This document shows, piece by piece, positions 1-6,180 of a stretch of 7,584 nt of DNA. Every line of letters starts with the position of its first letter. The stretch's first letter is position 1. The position numbers and the translations under genes are program-made. This stretch comes from Oscillospiraceae bacterium. GTDB taxonomy: Bacteria; Bacillota; Clostridia; Oscillospirales; Ethanoligenentaceae. Below the pieces are notes generated by a model. The model searched no databases. It was not told the origin of the DNA and saw only the letters and a program-made list of their open reading frames with translations. The stretch is from NCBI GenBank assembly GCA_003518885.1, contig DOXU01000217.1, forward strand, positions 1 through 7,584, given 5' to 3'.

Positions 1-885
1 CACCTGAATTCGTGTGTTCATTCCCATGAAATAAAAATGACGATTTTCATCCACCAGAAACTCAACCGTACCTGCATTCTGATAATGGCAGGCCTTTGCC
101 GCACGAACCGCCGTTTCCCCCATAGTACGCCGAAGCTCATCATCCAAAATCATTGCTGGGCTTTCTTCCAGCACCTTTTGGTGACGTCGTTGGAGTGAGC
201 AATCACGTTCTCCGAGATAAACTGTATTTCCTGCCGCATCTGCCAGAATTTGAAATTCCACATGATGTGGATTTTCGATGTACTTTTCGATATAGATACC
301 TTCGTTACCAAAGGAAGCACCAGCCTCACCACGGGCAGCCGCAATAGCCGGTTCTAATGCCTCTACCGATTGAACCTCGCGAATGCCACGGCCGCCGCCG
401 CCCGCTGTCGCTTTTACCATAACAGGATAACCAATGCGATCCGCAATGGCACAAGCCTCTTCTGTTGTGCACACCAGTCCATCTGAACCGGGCACAATTG
501 GCACGCCTGCCTTTTTCATGGTGTCGCGTGCCCGTGCTTTGTCTCCCATCAGTTCAATGGCGGAGGCACTTGGGCCGATATAAGTAATATTGCATCGTTT
601 ACAAAGATGAGCGAATTTGGAATTTTCTGATAAAAATCCAAAGCCCGGGTGAATTGCCCGTGCACCGGTCAGCTCACAAGCGGAAAGAATAGCGCCCATA
701 TTCAAATAGCTTTCTCTGCTGGATGCAGGCCCTACACAAACCGCCTCATCAGCAATTTGTGCATGTAAGGCCGTCCTATCCGCCTCCGAATAGATCGCAA
801 CTGTGCGAATACCCAGTTCTCTACAGGCACGAATAATGCGAACCGCGATTTCTCCTCGGTTAGCAATGAGTACTTTATTGACCAT
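1..885 (-). CDS. accC: Biotin carboxylase subunit of acetyl-CoA carboxylase, N-terminal 295 residues (partial)
   Basis: AccC uses ATP and bicarbonate to carboxylate the biotin on AccB, the first half-reaction of malonyl-CoA synthesis in the cytoplasm. The visible part starts [17 protein letters not shown], the typical family N-terminus. It continues with [10 protein letters not shown] (residues 79-88), K116, K158, the glycine-rich ATP loop GGGGRG (162-167), [11 protein letters not shown] (200-210), [12 protein letters not shown] (226-237) and [10 protein letters not shown] (272-281). It runs off the left edge right after MNTRIQV, so about a third of a normal protein of about 450 residues, including the catalytic Glu and Arg that follow, is missing only because the window ends. 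Residue 288 is Gly where the family has Glu (usually EMNTRIQVEH). That Glu is a magnesium ligand, E288 in E. coli. The other ligand, E275 here, is present. The start follows a weak GGGAG 11 nt upstream, 48 nt after fabZ, with a terminator-like hairpin between the two genes. Confidence 0.96.
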   Translation of the reverse strand, partial: MVNKVLIANRGEIAVRIIRACRELGIRTVAIYSEADRTALHAQIADEAVCVGPASSRESYLNMGAILSACELTGARAIHPGFGFLSENSKFAHLCKRCNITYIGPSASAIELMGDKARARDTMKKAGVPIVPGSDGLVCTTEEACAIADRIGYPVMVKATAGGGGRGIREVQSVEALEPAIAAARGEAGASFGNEGIYIEKYIENPHHVEFQILADAAGNTVYLGERDCSLQRRHQKVLEESPAMILDDELRRTMGETAVRAAKACHYQNAGTVEFLVDENRHFYFMGMNTRIQV

Positions 886-913
886 GTCGTTTCAAGCTCC
901 CTGTTTTCCGAAT

Positions 914-954
914 AAAAAAGCGCCCACAACGGATTAGTTCTCTTCCGGGGCGCT
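914..954 (-). terminator. Intra-operon terminator-like hairpin between fabZ and accC
   Basis: Read on the minus strand, AGCGCCC (954-948) pairs with GGGCGCT (925-919). An inner 4-bp stem, CGGA (947-944) with TCCG (933-930), extends it, with a four-base bulge (TTGT). A run of six T (919-914) follows directly. This is the shape of an intrinsic terminator. It overlaps the last codons of fabZ, and the fabZ stop codon lies in the loop, so translating ribosomes could interfere with its folding. It is most simply read as a partial terminator lowering transcription into accC. The function is inferred from sequence only. Confidence 0.6.
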
Positions 955-1380
955 GATAGCAAAAGATATTTCAGCTGTTACTGCTTTTTTTCCTTCAACC
1001 GTCGCCACCGCAGTAGCAAACCCTACTGGGCCACGCATTTTAGTCAGCGTAACGTCTAAAGTAAGAGTTTCTCCGGGTAAAACGGGACGACGAAAACGCG
1101 CTTTATTCACTCCTGCAAACAAGGCGATTTTTCCTTTATTTTCTGGCAGTGAAAGTACACAAACTGCACCTGCTTGCGCAAGCATCTCCAACATAAGAAC
1201 GCCAGGTTGCACGGGCATTCCTGGAAAATGACCGGCAAACCAGCTTTCATCCTTTTTAAGATGCTTTTTGGCAACTGCATGTTTCCCCGGTTCTAGCTCA
1301 ACAATTTCATCAATAAGCAGGAACGGGTCTCGGTGCGGGATGATTTTCTTAATTCCCTCTTGATCCAACACAACCGACAT
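934..1380 (-). CDS. fabZ: 3-hydroxyacyl-ACP dehydratase FabZ
   Basis: FabZ removes water from 3-hydroxyacyl-ACP to give trans-2-enoyl-ACP in each elongation cycle of type II fatty acid synthesis. The 148-residue protein has the family's usual length and a single hotdog fold. Landmarks are IPHRDPFLLID (residues 14-24), the catalytic His in AGHFPGMPVQPGV (H51) and the catalytic Glu in MLEMLAQAG (E65). The C-terminal part has the usual KARFRRPVLPGETL segment (93-106). The start ATG has a clean GGAGG 7 nt upstream. The gene sits 33 nt after accB and 48 nt before accC, the common clostridial order. FabA is a less likely alternative, because FabA proteins are longer and the sequence around H51 and E65 is of FabZ type. 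Confidence 0.97.
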   Translation of the reverse strand: MSVVLDQEGIKKIIPHRDPFLLIDEIVELEPGKHAVAKKHLKKDESWFAGHFPGMPVQPGVLMLEMLAQAGAVCVLSLPENKGKIALFAGVNKARFRRPVLPGETLTLDVTLTKMRGPVGFATAVATVEGKKAVTAEISFAISAPEEN

Positions 1381-1413
1381 GTCTTTTCCTCCGTCTTTTA
1401 AGGCTACCTATTA

Positions 1414-1857
1414 TTAAACAATACGTAAAACTGGCTGGCCATATTCCAGGCTTTCTCCATCTTTCGCGTAGATTTCCTCAACAGTGCCTTCATACTCGCT
1501 GGTGATTTCGTTCATTAGCTTCATAGATTCCACAACAAACAAAATATCACCTTTTTTAACTTGTTGCCCAACTTTGGCATAAGGTGCTTTTCCTGGTGCA
1601 GCAGACGCATAGAATGTGCCCACGATAGGAGATGTCACCACGATACCCTCCACCTTTGGCTTTTCTTCACAAAGTGGTTCTGCTGCCACAGCCCCATTAG
1701 TTGGGACAGATTGTACTGGTGCAGTTGGTGCCAATACCTTTTCTGCTTGCTTCTTTATCGTCAGTTTAAATTCATCTGTTTCCAGCCTAAAAGCAGAAAG
1801 GTCAGAATCATTCATCCGGTCCATAATCTGTTGAATTGCGTCCATATTCAGCTCCAT
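1414..1857 (-). CDS. accB: Biotin carboxyl carrier protein of acetyl-CoA carboxylase (BCCP)
   Basis: AccB carries the biotin that AccC carboxylates and that the carboxyltransferase AccDA discharges onto acetyl-CoA. The 147-residue protein has three parts: an N-terminal helical region (about 1-37), a flexible linker rich in Ala, Pro and Val (about 38-70), and a C-terminal biotinyl domain (about 71-147). The biotin attachment motif is ESMKLMNEI with the acceptor lysine at K113. The segment SPIVGTFYASAAPG (76-89) is the typical domain entry with the 'thumb' region. The start ATG is 9 nt from GGAGG. A second, out-of-frame ATG lies 5 nt upstream (1862-1860) and opens only a four-codon frame, so 1857 is preferred. 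The gene ends with two TAA stops in tandem. It lies 21 nt after fabF and 33 nt before fabZ, so co-transcription is very likely. Confidence 0.97.
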   Translation of the reverse strand: MELNMDAIQQIMDRMNDSDLSAFRLETDEFKLTIKKQAEKVLAPTAPVQSVPTNGAVAAEPLCEEKPKVEGIVVTSPIVGTFYASAAPGKAPYAKVGQQVKKGDILFVVESMKLMNEITSEYEGTVEEIYAKDGESLEYGQPVLRIV

Positions 1858-1878
1858 GACATGCTTCCTCCTTTTTGC

Positions 1879-3114
1879 TTAGCCCCGATATTTCTTCAGG
1901 CAGATCGTTGCATTATGTCCACCGAATCCCATTGTGTTAGACAATGCATAATCATAATCAAGTGATCTTGCACCCTCTGTAACATAATCCAAATCACAAT
2001 CCGGATCTTTCACTTTATAATTTGCAGTCGGTGGCACAATTCCCTCTTTTAAAGAGAGCGCAGAAATAATCGCCTCTACAGCACCCGCTGCACCAAGCAT
2101 ATGACCGGTCATCGACTTTGTCGAACTGACATAGAGTTTCTTAGCATATTCACCAAATAATGTGTGAATGGCTTTACTCTCTGTCCGATCATTTGGTGGT
2201 GTTGAAGTTCCATGTGCATTAATATAGCCAATAGCAGAGGGCGCAATATTGGCATCTTTAAGCGCAAATTCCATAGATTTTACCAGACCCATTCCATCGG
2301 GATCTGGACTGGTGATATGATAAGCATCATTCGTCGTTCCATAGCCGACAACCTCAGCATAAATTCTGGCTCCACGGTTCACCGCGTGATGCCAATCTTC
2401 CAGAATCGTAATCCCCGCGCCTTCTCCCATCACAAAACCGTTGCGTTCCGCGTCAAATGGAATGGAGGCACGATCTGGATCTTCTCCTGTGCAAAGTGCT
2501 GTCATGTTAGCAAAGGCACCCAGTGCGAAAGGCGTGATAGTTGCCTCTGCTCCACCTGTCACCATGGCATCCGCATAACCATGCTGGATAGCATGGAAAG
2601 CTTCACCTATTGCATGTGTGCTGGAAGAACAAGCCGTTACCGTTGCATAGTTGACCCCTTTAAATCCAGTCCGCATAGCAATATGCCCCGAGGCAGCATT
2701 TGCAATCATCAAGGGAACCATTAAAGCAGAAACGCGGTTCGGCCCCTTTTGCACAAATTTTTCATGGTTTGCTTCTAATGTTTGCAAACCGCCAATACCA
2801 CTACCAATAATGACACCAACGCGATAGGGATCAAAATCAGAAAAGTCGGTACCACAGTCTTTCAAAGCTTGTTCTGCGGCAGCAGTAGCAAAACGCGCAT
2901 AAGGATCTAATCTACGCGCCTCTCTCTTATCCATATATTTCTCGACTTCAAAGTCCTTTACCTGTGCGGCAAGGGATACTTTTTGGCCTGTCATATCCAG
3001 ATTCTCAATTTTAGCAATTCCGTGGTGCCCAGCCTTAATGTTTGACCAGAACGTATCGACAGTACAACCCACAGGGGTAATGGCACCCATGCCGGTTATC
3101 GCTACTCTACGCAT
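1879..3114 (-). CDS. fabF: 3-oxoacyl-ACP synthase II FabF
   Basis: FabF condenses malonyl-ACP with a growing acyl-ACP in the elongation step of fatty acid synthesis. The 411-residue thiolase-fold protein has the normal length. The Cys-His-His triad is complete: C162 in VTACSSSTHAIGEAF, H301 in NAHGTSTP and H338 in STKSMTGHMLGAAG, together with the conserved K333. The C-terminal NTMGFGGHNA segment, a family hallmark, is also present. The ATG at 3114 is chosen because GGAGG lies 8 nt upstream and the protein then begins MRRVAITGMGAITPVG as in relatives. An in-frame GTG at 3129 overlaps the ribosome binding site itself and is unlikely. A 79-nt gap containing an inverted repeat separates it from fabG, while accB follows after only 21 nt. 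Confidence 0.97.
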   Translation of the reverse strand: MRRVAITGMGAITPVGCTVDTFWSNIKAGHHGIAKIENLDMTGQKVSLAAQVKDFEVEKYMDKREARRLDPYARFATAAAEQALKDCGTDFSDFDPYRVGVIIGSGIGGLQTLEANHEKFVQKGPNRVSALMVPLMIANAASGHIAMRTGFKGVNYATVTACSSSTHAIGEAFHAIQHGYADAMVTGGAEATITPFALGAFANMTALCTGEDPDRASIPFDAERNGFVMGEGAGITILEDWHHAVNRGARIYAEVVGYGTTNDAYHITSPDPDGMGLVKSMEFALKDANIAPSAIGYINAHGTSTPPNDRTESKAIHTLFGEYAKKLYVSSTKSMTGHMLGAAGAVEAIISALSLKEGIVPPTANYKVKDPDCDLDYVTEGARSLDYDYALSNTMGFGGHNATICLKKYRG

Positions 3115-3134
3115 ATATTTAACCTCCACTCGCT

Positions 3135-3170
3135 GAAATCTGTGCTCCCATTTTGCAGGCCACAGATGTC
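3135..3170 (-). repeat. 10-bp inverted repeat (hairpin) in the fabG-fabF intergenic gap
   Basis: The arms GAAATCTGTG (3135-3144) and CACAGATGTC (3161-3170) pair over 10 positions with one mismatch, around a 16-nt loop. In the mRNA running from fabG to fabF this forms a hairpin ending about 8 nt before the fabF ribosome binding site. There is no T-run after either arm, so it does not look like a terminator. It could be an RNA stability or processing element, or a protein site. The gap is one of the larger ones in this operon and lies where acpP often sits in related clusters. Confidence 0.5.
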
Positions 3171-3193
3171 GGGTTTAAAACAACTTTTTTATC

Positions 3194-3937
3194 TTACATT
3201 CGTAAGCCGCCATCTACGACCAGCACTTGTCCAGTGATATACGCAGCTGAATCGGAAGCTAAAAAGGCCACCGCTCCTGCCACATCTTCTGGCGTTCCTG
3301 GTCTGTTAAGAGAAATAGAAGCCAACGCATCATTCCGTACTTTTTCAGGCAAAGCGTCCGTCATTGACGTATTAATAAAGCCAGGTGCTACTGCATTTAC
3401 TGTGATACCACGTGCACCCAGTTCTCTTGAAGCACTCTTTGTTAGGCCAACGATTCCTGCTTTTGCCGCAGAATAGTTTGCCTGCCCAGGATTTCCAAAC
3501 AAGCCAGCCACAGATGTAATGTTAATAATGGCACCATGCCTGGCTTTCATCATCAATTTAGCCGTATGGCGCATCATATTAAAAACACTTTTTAAATCGG
3601 CATTCAGTACTGCATCATACTGTTCTTCACTCATACGAACAAGCAATGCATCCCGATTAATACCAGCGTTATTCACCAACACATCAATGCCACCAAAACG
3701 TGCGGTCACCTCTTTGGTCAACCGCTCACATTGAGAAAAATCCGCCACATCAGCCACGAAGCATTCGGCTTCAACACCGAACTTTCGGCAGCGAGCCACC
3801 ACATCTTTTCCACCCTTTTCGATAGAAGACTCCGAATGGCAACCAACTGCAATATGATAGCCTTCTTTAGCAAGCCTGCACGCAATGGCAGCCCCTATTG
3901 AACGCGACGCGCCTGTAACCAGTGCGCATTTGCTCAT
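3194..3937 (-). CDS. fabG: 3-oxoacyl-ACP reductase FabG
   Basis: FabG is the NADPH-dependent reductase that turns 3-oxoacyl-ACP into 3-hydroxyacyl-ACP. The 247-residue protein is a classical short-chain dehydrogenase. It has a Rossmann motif TGASRSIG (8-15), NNAG (89-92), catalytic S142, and Y155/K159 in NYSAAKAG. The C-terminal AAYITGQVLVVDGG is typical of FabG. Arginines matching the ACP-docking residues R129 and R172 of E. coli FabG are present (R133, R176). Two deviations stand out. The usual TGASRGIG has Ser at position 13. The tetrad Asn (N110 in E. coli) is Asp at D114 in NADLKSVF. The ATG at 3937 is chosen because GGAGGG lies 7 nt upstream; a TTG at 3964 in the same frame would put that site inside the gene. 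The gene follows fabH by 42 nt. Confidence 0.95.
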   Translation of the reverse strand: MSKCALVTGASRSIGAAIACRLAKEGYHIAVGCHSESSIEKGGKDVVARCRKFGVEAECFVADVADFSQCERLTKEVTARFGGIDVLVNNAGINRDALLVRMSEEQYDAVLNADLKSVFNMMRHTAKLMMKARHGAIINITSVAGLFGNPGQANYSAAKAGIVGLTKSASRELGARGITVNAVAPGFINTSMTDALPEKVRNDALASISLNRPGTPEDVAGAVAFLASDSAAYITGQVLVVDGGLRM

Positions 3938-3979
3938 TCTATTTCCCTCCAATGGTAATAACAACGGCCTTTTTCAAGT

Positions 3980-4978
3980 TTACCATTCTATCACAACGGC
4001 ACCAGAGGTAAGGCCGCCGCCAAACCCTGCCAATGCAATTTTCATGCCACGTTTCAATTTTCCTTGATCGTTCATTTCGGACAAACAAATGGGAACCGAA
4101 GCACAAGAAGTATTGGCAAAACGATCAATATTGACATAAATCTTTTCCATAGGAAAGTGCATCCGCTCGGAAGCTTTTTCAATAATGCGCAGGTTGGCCT
4201 GGTGTGGTATTAACCAATCCAATTCATCCACTGCAATGCCAGCACGTTCGCAAGCACCCGAAACCGTGTTCGGGATAGCGTGTGCCGTAAAACGATAAAC
4301 AGCCCGTCCATCCATCGTCATATAATTACCTTTAGTTGGTGCATACTTATTATATTTTGGATTATCTTTATCGTACGCAAATGGCGTGTTTACTCCCAAT
4401 AAAGCAGGAGCCAACAAGGCCGCGCCGGTTTTTCCATCACTTGCCATGCGAGAGCCATATAAACCCTCACCTTTTTTAACTACAGCAGCGCCTGCCCCAT
4501 CTCCAAATAAGACACAGGTAGAACGATCATCGAAATCCAACGACTTTGACATATTTTCCGCACAAACAATTAGGATTGTCTTGGCAGATCCAGTTGCCAA
4601 ATATCCGCGTGCAACATCTAATGCATAAACAAATCCACTGCATGCCGCACCCAAATTCCAACAAAACGCATTGACTGCGCCAAGCTCATCCTGAATGGAA
4701 CAAGCAACCGTTGGATAAAAATAATCCGGCGTGATGCAGCTACTGATAATAATGTCAATTTCTTCTGGAGCAACGCCTGCATTTTCAATGGCTTGCTTCG
4801 CAGCCTGAACACCCATATACCAGTTTGGTTCACCTGTAGAAAAACGGCGTTCATGAATGCCTGTGCGTTGCACAATCCATTCATCTGATGTATCCACATA
4901 TTTCGCCAAGTCTTTATTTGTAACGACTTGGGAAGGCAAATATCTGCCCGTCCCTGCAATAAATACGCTAGACATCAT
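3980..4978 (-). CDS. fabH: 3-oxoacyl-ACP synthase III FabH
   Basis: FabH starts fatty acid synthesis by condensing an acyl-CoA primer with malonyl-ACP. The protein of about 332 residues has the normal length. Its Cys-His-Asn triad is C113 in NLGAACSGFVYAL, H259 in WLIPHQANLRI and N289 in RFANTSCASVP. VDTSDEWIVQRTGI (28-41), near the N-terminus, is a strong FabH signature. Two adjacent ATG codons (4978 and 4975) follow AAGGGGGTGA, which matches the anti-Shine-Dalgarno complement except at one base. Spacing slightly favours the second ATG, so the end could be 4975. A longer reading back to about 5035 would place the ribosome binding site inside the gene. This is the first gene of the minus-strand operon, behind a strong promoter and a long leader. 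The sequence does not decide whether it prefers acetyl or branched primers. Confidence 0.97.
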   Translation of the reverse strand: MMSSVFIAGTGRYLPSQVVTNKDLAKYVDTSDEWIVQRTGIHERRFSTGEPNWYMGVQAAKQAIENAGVAPEEIDIIISSCITPDYFYPTVACSIQDELGAVNAFCWNLGAACSGFVYALDVARGYLATGSAKTILIVCAENMSKSLDFDDRSTCVLFGDGAGAAVVKKGEGLYGSRMASDGKTGAALLAPALLGVNTPFAYDKDNPKYNKYAPTKGNYMTMDGRAVYRFTAHAIPNTVSGACERAGIAVDELDWLIPHQANLRIIEKASERMHFPMEKIYVNIDRFANTSCASVPICLSEMNDQGKLKRGMKIALAGFGGGLTSGAVVIEW

Positions 4979-5110
4979 GCTCACCCCCTTGCGAACTGTA
5001 AATTGATATGCTATAGTTGAAAGGACAACCGGCATCTAATATATGTATATATAGGGGCTGTGCGGCCTTTTGTCGTCGCATGCGCCTGCCCGCCGGACAA
5101 AGTTCAATAT
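4979..5110 (-). promoter_or_regulatory. Long 5' leader of fabH with a GC-rich, hairpin-capable patch
   Basis: With transcription starting near 5110, fabH would carry an untranslated leader of about 130 nt. Near its 5' end, CTTTGTC (5102-5096) can pair with GACAAA (5074-5069), enclosing a GC-rich stretch that contains the perfect palindrome CGCATGCG (5077-5084). An AT-alternating stretch (5040-5053) follows, then a small GTTG/CAAC hairpin (5016-5029), then the ribosome binding site. There is no T-run, so a terminator is not visible. I do not recognise a known riboswitch. The leader boundary depends on the predicted promoter. Confidence 0.4.
4981..4990 (-). promoter_or_regulatory. fabH ribosome binding site AAGGGGGTGA
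   Basis: This site is nearly fully complementary to the 16S rRNA 3' end (one mismatch) and ends 2 nt before the first of two adjacent ATG codons. It rules out the longer upstream start and implies efficient initiation of the first gene of the operon. Confidence 0.8.
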
Positions 5111-5121
5111 TTTAATATTAT
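5094..5121 (+). promoter_or_regulatory. Possible fabD promoter
   Basis: A -10-like TATTAT (5116-5121, five of six consensus bases) follows a weak -35-like CGGACA (5094-5099, four of six) by 16 bp. The start would be near 5128, leaving about 60 nt to the fabD start, with the palindrome at 5134-5155 just inside the transcript. The -10 lies on the same bases as the -10 of the fabH promoter on the other strand. The weak -35 keeps confidence modest. Confidence 0.4.
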
Positions 5122-5143
5122 ATGGGTTTGGTCTATTTGTCAA
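5117..5143 (-). promoter_or_regulatory. fabH operon promoter
   Basis: On the minus strand a perfect -35 TTGACA (5143-5138) is followed by a perfect -10 TATAAT (5122-5117) after 15 bp. With the overlapping TAATAT (5120-5115) as -10, the spacer would be 17 bp. It faces fabH and is the best promoter-like sequence I found in the window. Its -35 overlaps the palindrome at 5134-5155, which fits repression by a bound protein. Confidence 0.65.
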
Positions 5144-5155
5144 GGCAGACAAATA
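5134..5155. promoter_or_regulatory. Perfect palindrome, candidate shared operator for fabH and fabD
   Basis: TATTTGTC (5134-5141) and GACAAATA (5148-5155) are perfect 8-bp inverted arms around a 6-bp spacer, with centres roughly one helical turn apart, as expected for a dimeric repressor. The site covers the -35 of the fabH promoter and lies a few bases past the predicted fabD start. It could therefore control both directions. It does not match the FapR operator as I know it, and it resembles the FabT type (TTTGA/TCAAA) only loosely, so the regulator is unidentified. It could alternatively act as a hairpin in the fabD leader RNA. Confidence 0.6.
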
Positions 5156-5174
5156 CCGGCCAAGCTCATTTTGC

Positions 5175-5179
5175 GGAGG
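5175..5179 (+). promoter_or_regulatory. fabD ribosome binding site that sets a TTG start
   Basis: GGAGG lies 8 nt upstream of TTG at 5188, which begins the conserved GKIAFLFSGQGAQ segment. The only ATG upstream in this frame (5122) has no ribosome binding site and lies within the -10 region, so TTG is the likely start. Confidence 0.8.
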
Positions 5180-5187
5180 AAAAGCAC

Positions 5188-6111
5188 TTGGGTAAAATAG
5201 CCTTTTTATTTTCCGGTCAAGGCGCACAGTCTCCTGGCATGGGGGTAGATTTATGTGCGCATTATTCTACAGCGGCCCATGTATATGATGAAGCTTCCAA
5301 TGCGCTTGGGTATGATATTCTCGCACTCTCGCGAGATGGCGGAAAAGAACAACTTGCACAAACGGCCGTTTCACAACCGCTCATTTACACGCTTTCTTTG
5401 GCGATTTTTTCCGTATTGGCAGAAAATGGGGTCCACCCCGATGGGGGAGCGGGCTTCTCTGTTGGAGAAGTGTCCGCACTTTCCGCCGCAAACGCCATGG
5501 ATACGCCAACCGGCTTTGCTGTAATTGATACAAGAGCCAAAGCTATGCAAGCAGCAGCAGAGCAAAAGGCTGGTACCATGTTTGCCATTCTTAGTGCATC
5601 AGCAGAAGATGTGGAAAATGCCTGCGCATCTGTCAAGGGATACGCGGCCCCTGTCAACTATAATTGCCCCGGGCAGATTGTTATTGCCGGGGAGGAAAAT
5701 GCTGTTGTTGCAGCCGCACAAAAATTGAAAGACAGCGGTGCAAAAACAATACGCCTTTCCGTAAATGCCGCTTTTCATTCTAAATTGATGGCACCGGCTT
5801 CTGAAACTTTCTATGACAAAATCAAAGCTTTTTCCTTCAAAAAGCCGGATTTTCCTTTGTTTTCTAATGTAACAGGGAAAACATTTCCCAATGAAGAGCT
5901 TCCTCTTTATCTAAAAAAGCAAATGATCAGTCCCGTTCGCTTTGCGAATGAAATTGAATCACTTAAGATAGAAGGCTTTGATACTTTTTTGGAAATTGGG
6001 CCTGGAAAAACGCTCTGTGGATTTATACGCAGAGGAATTAAAGGAGCTTCTACCTACCCGCTGGAAGACAGCATTAAATTGGAAAAATGTCTAAAGGCAC
6101 TAGGTAAATGA
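5188..6111 (+). CDS. fabD: Malonyl-CoA:ACP transacylase FabD
   Basis: FabD transfers the malonyl group from malonyl-CoA to acyl carrier protein, supplying FabH and FabF. The 307-residue protein begins at a TTG codon 8 nt after GGAGG and has the family's usual length. Landmarks are GQGAQ (10-14), the nucleophile S91 in GFSVGEVSAL (GHSLGE in many relatives), the malonyl-binding R116 in DTRAKAMQ, the catalytic H197 in AAFHSKLM, NVTGK in the C-terminal third, and EIGPGKTL near the end. The gene is transcribed away from fabH, unlike many clostridial clusters where fabD lies inside the operon. A 209-nt region with overlapping promoters and a palindrome separates them. An intrinsic terminator follows 69 nt after the stop codon, so it looks monocistronic. 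Confidence 0.96.
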   Translation: MGKIAFLFSGQGAQSPGMGVDLCAHYSTAAHVYDEASNALGYDILALSRDGGKEQLAQTAVSQPLIYTLSLAIFSVLAENGVHPDGGAGFSVGEVSALSAANAMDTPTGFAVIDTRAKAMQAAAEQKAGTMFAILSASAEDVENACASVKGYAAPVNYNCPGQIVIAGEENAVVAAAQKLKDSGAKTIRLSVNAAFHSKLMAPASETFYDKIKAFSFKKPDFPLFSNVTGKTFPNEELPLYLKKQMISPVRFANEIESLKIEGFDTFLEIGPGKTLCGFIRRGIKGASTYPLEDSIKLEKCLKALGK

Positions 6112-6180
6112 GGTAATTCAAGATTATAACCAAATAGTTTAAACGGTTAATCATTATACACAGATCCATATCGATAGACT

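Noticed and set aside
1561..1965. 134-codon plus-strand open frame opposite accB and the end of fabF
   Set aside because: Cysteine- and histidine-rich translation typical of antisense reading, spanning two real genes, without start signals.
2212..2724. 170-codon plus-strand open frame opposite fabF
   Set aside because: It is a shadow of fabF: no ribosome binding site, no recognisable domain, and the opposite strand is a fully conserved enzyme.
3112..3129. Longer fabF start at GTG 3129
   Set aside because: The GTG overlaps the GGAGG ribosome binding site; the ATG at 3114 has ideal spacing and gives the family's normal N-terminus.
3135..3170. Terminator between fabG and fabF
   Set aside because: The inverted repeat lacks a following T-run on either strand.
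3938..3964. Longer fabG start at TTG 3964
   Set aside because: It would include the GGAGGG site in the coding sequence, and the added residues do not match FabG N-termini.
5134..5155. Identification of the palindrome as a FapR or FabT box
   Set aside because: The sequence does not match the FapR operator as known and differs from FabT boxes in core bases and spacing, so no regulator is named.
5122..5187. Longer fabD start at ATG 5122
   Set aside because: No ribosome binding site precedes it, it lies in the predicted -10 region, and the extra residues cover the palindrome; TTG 5188 fits better.
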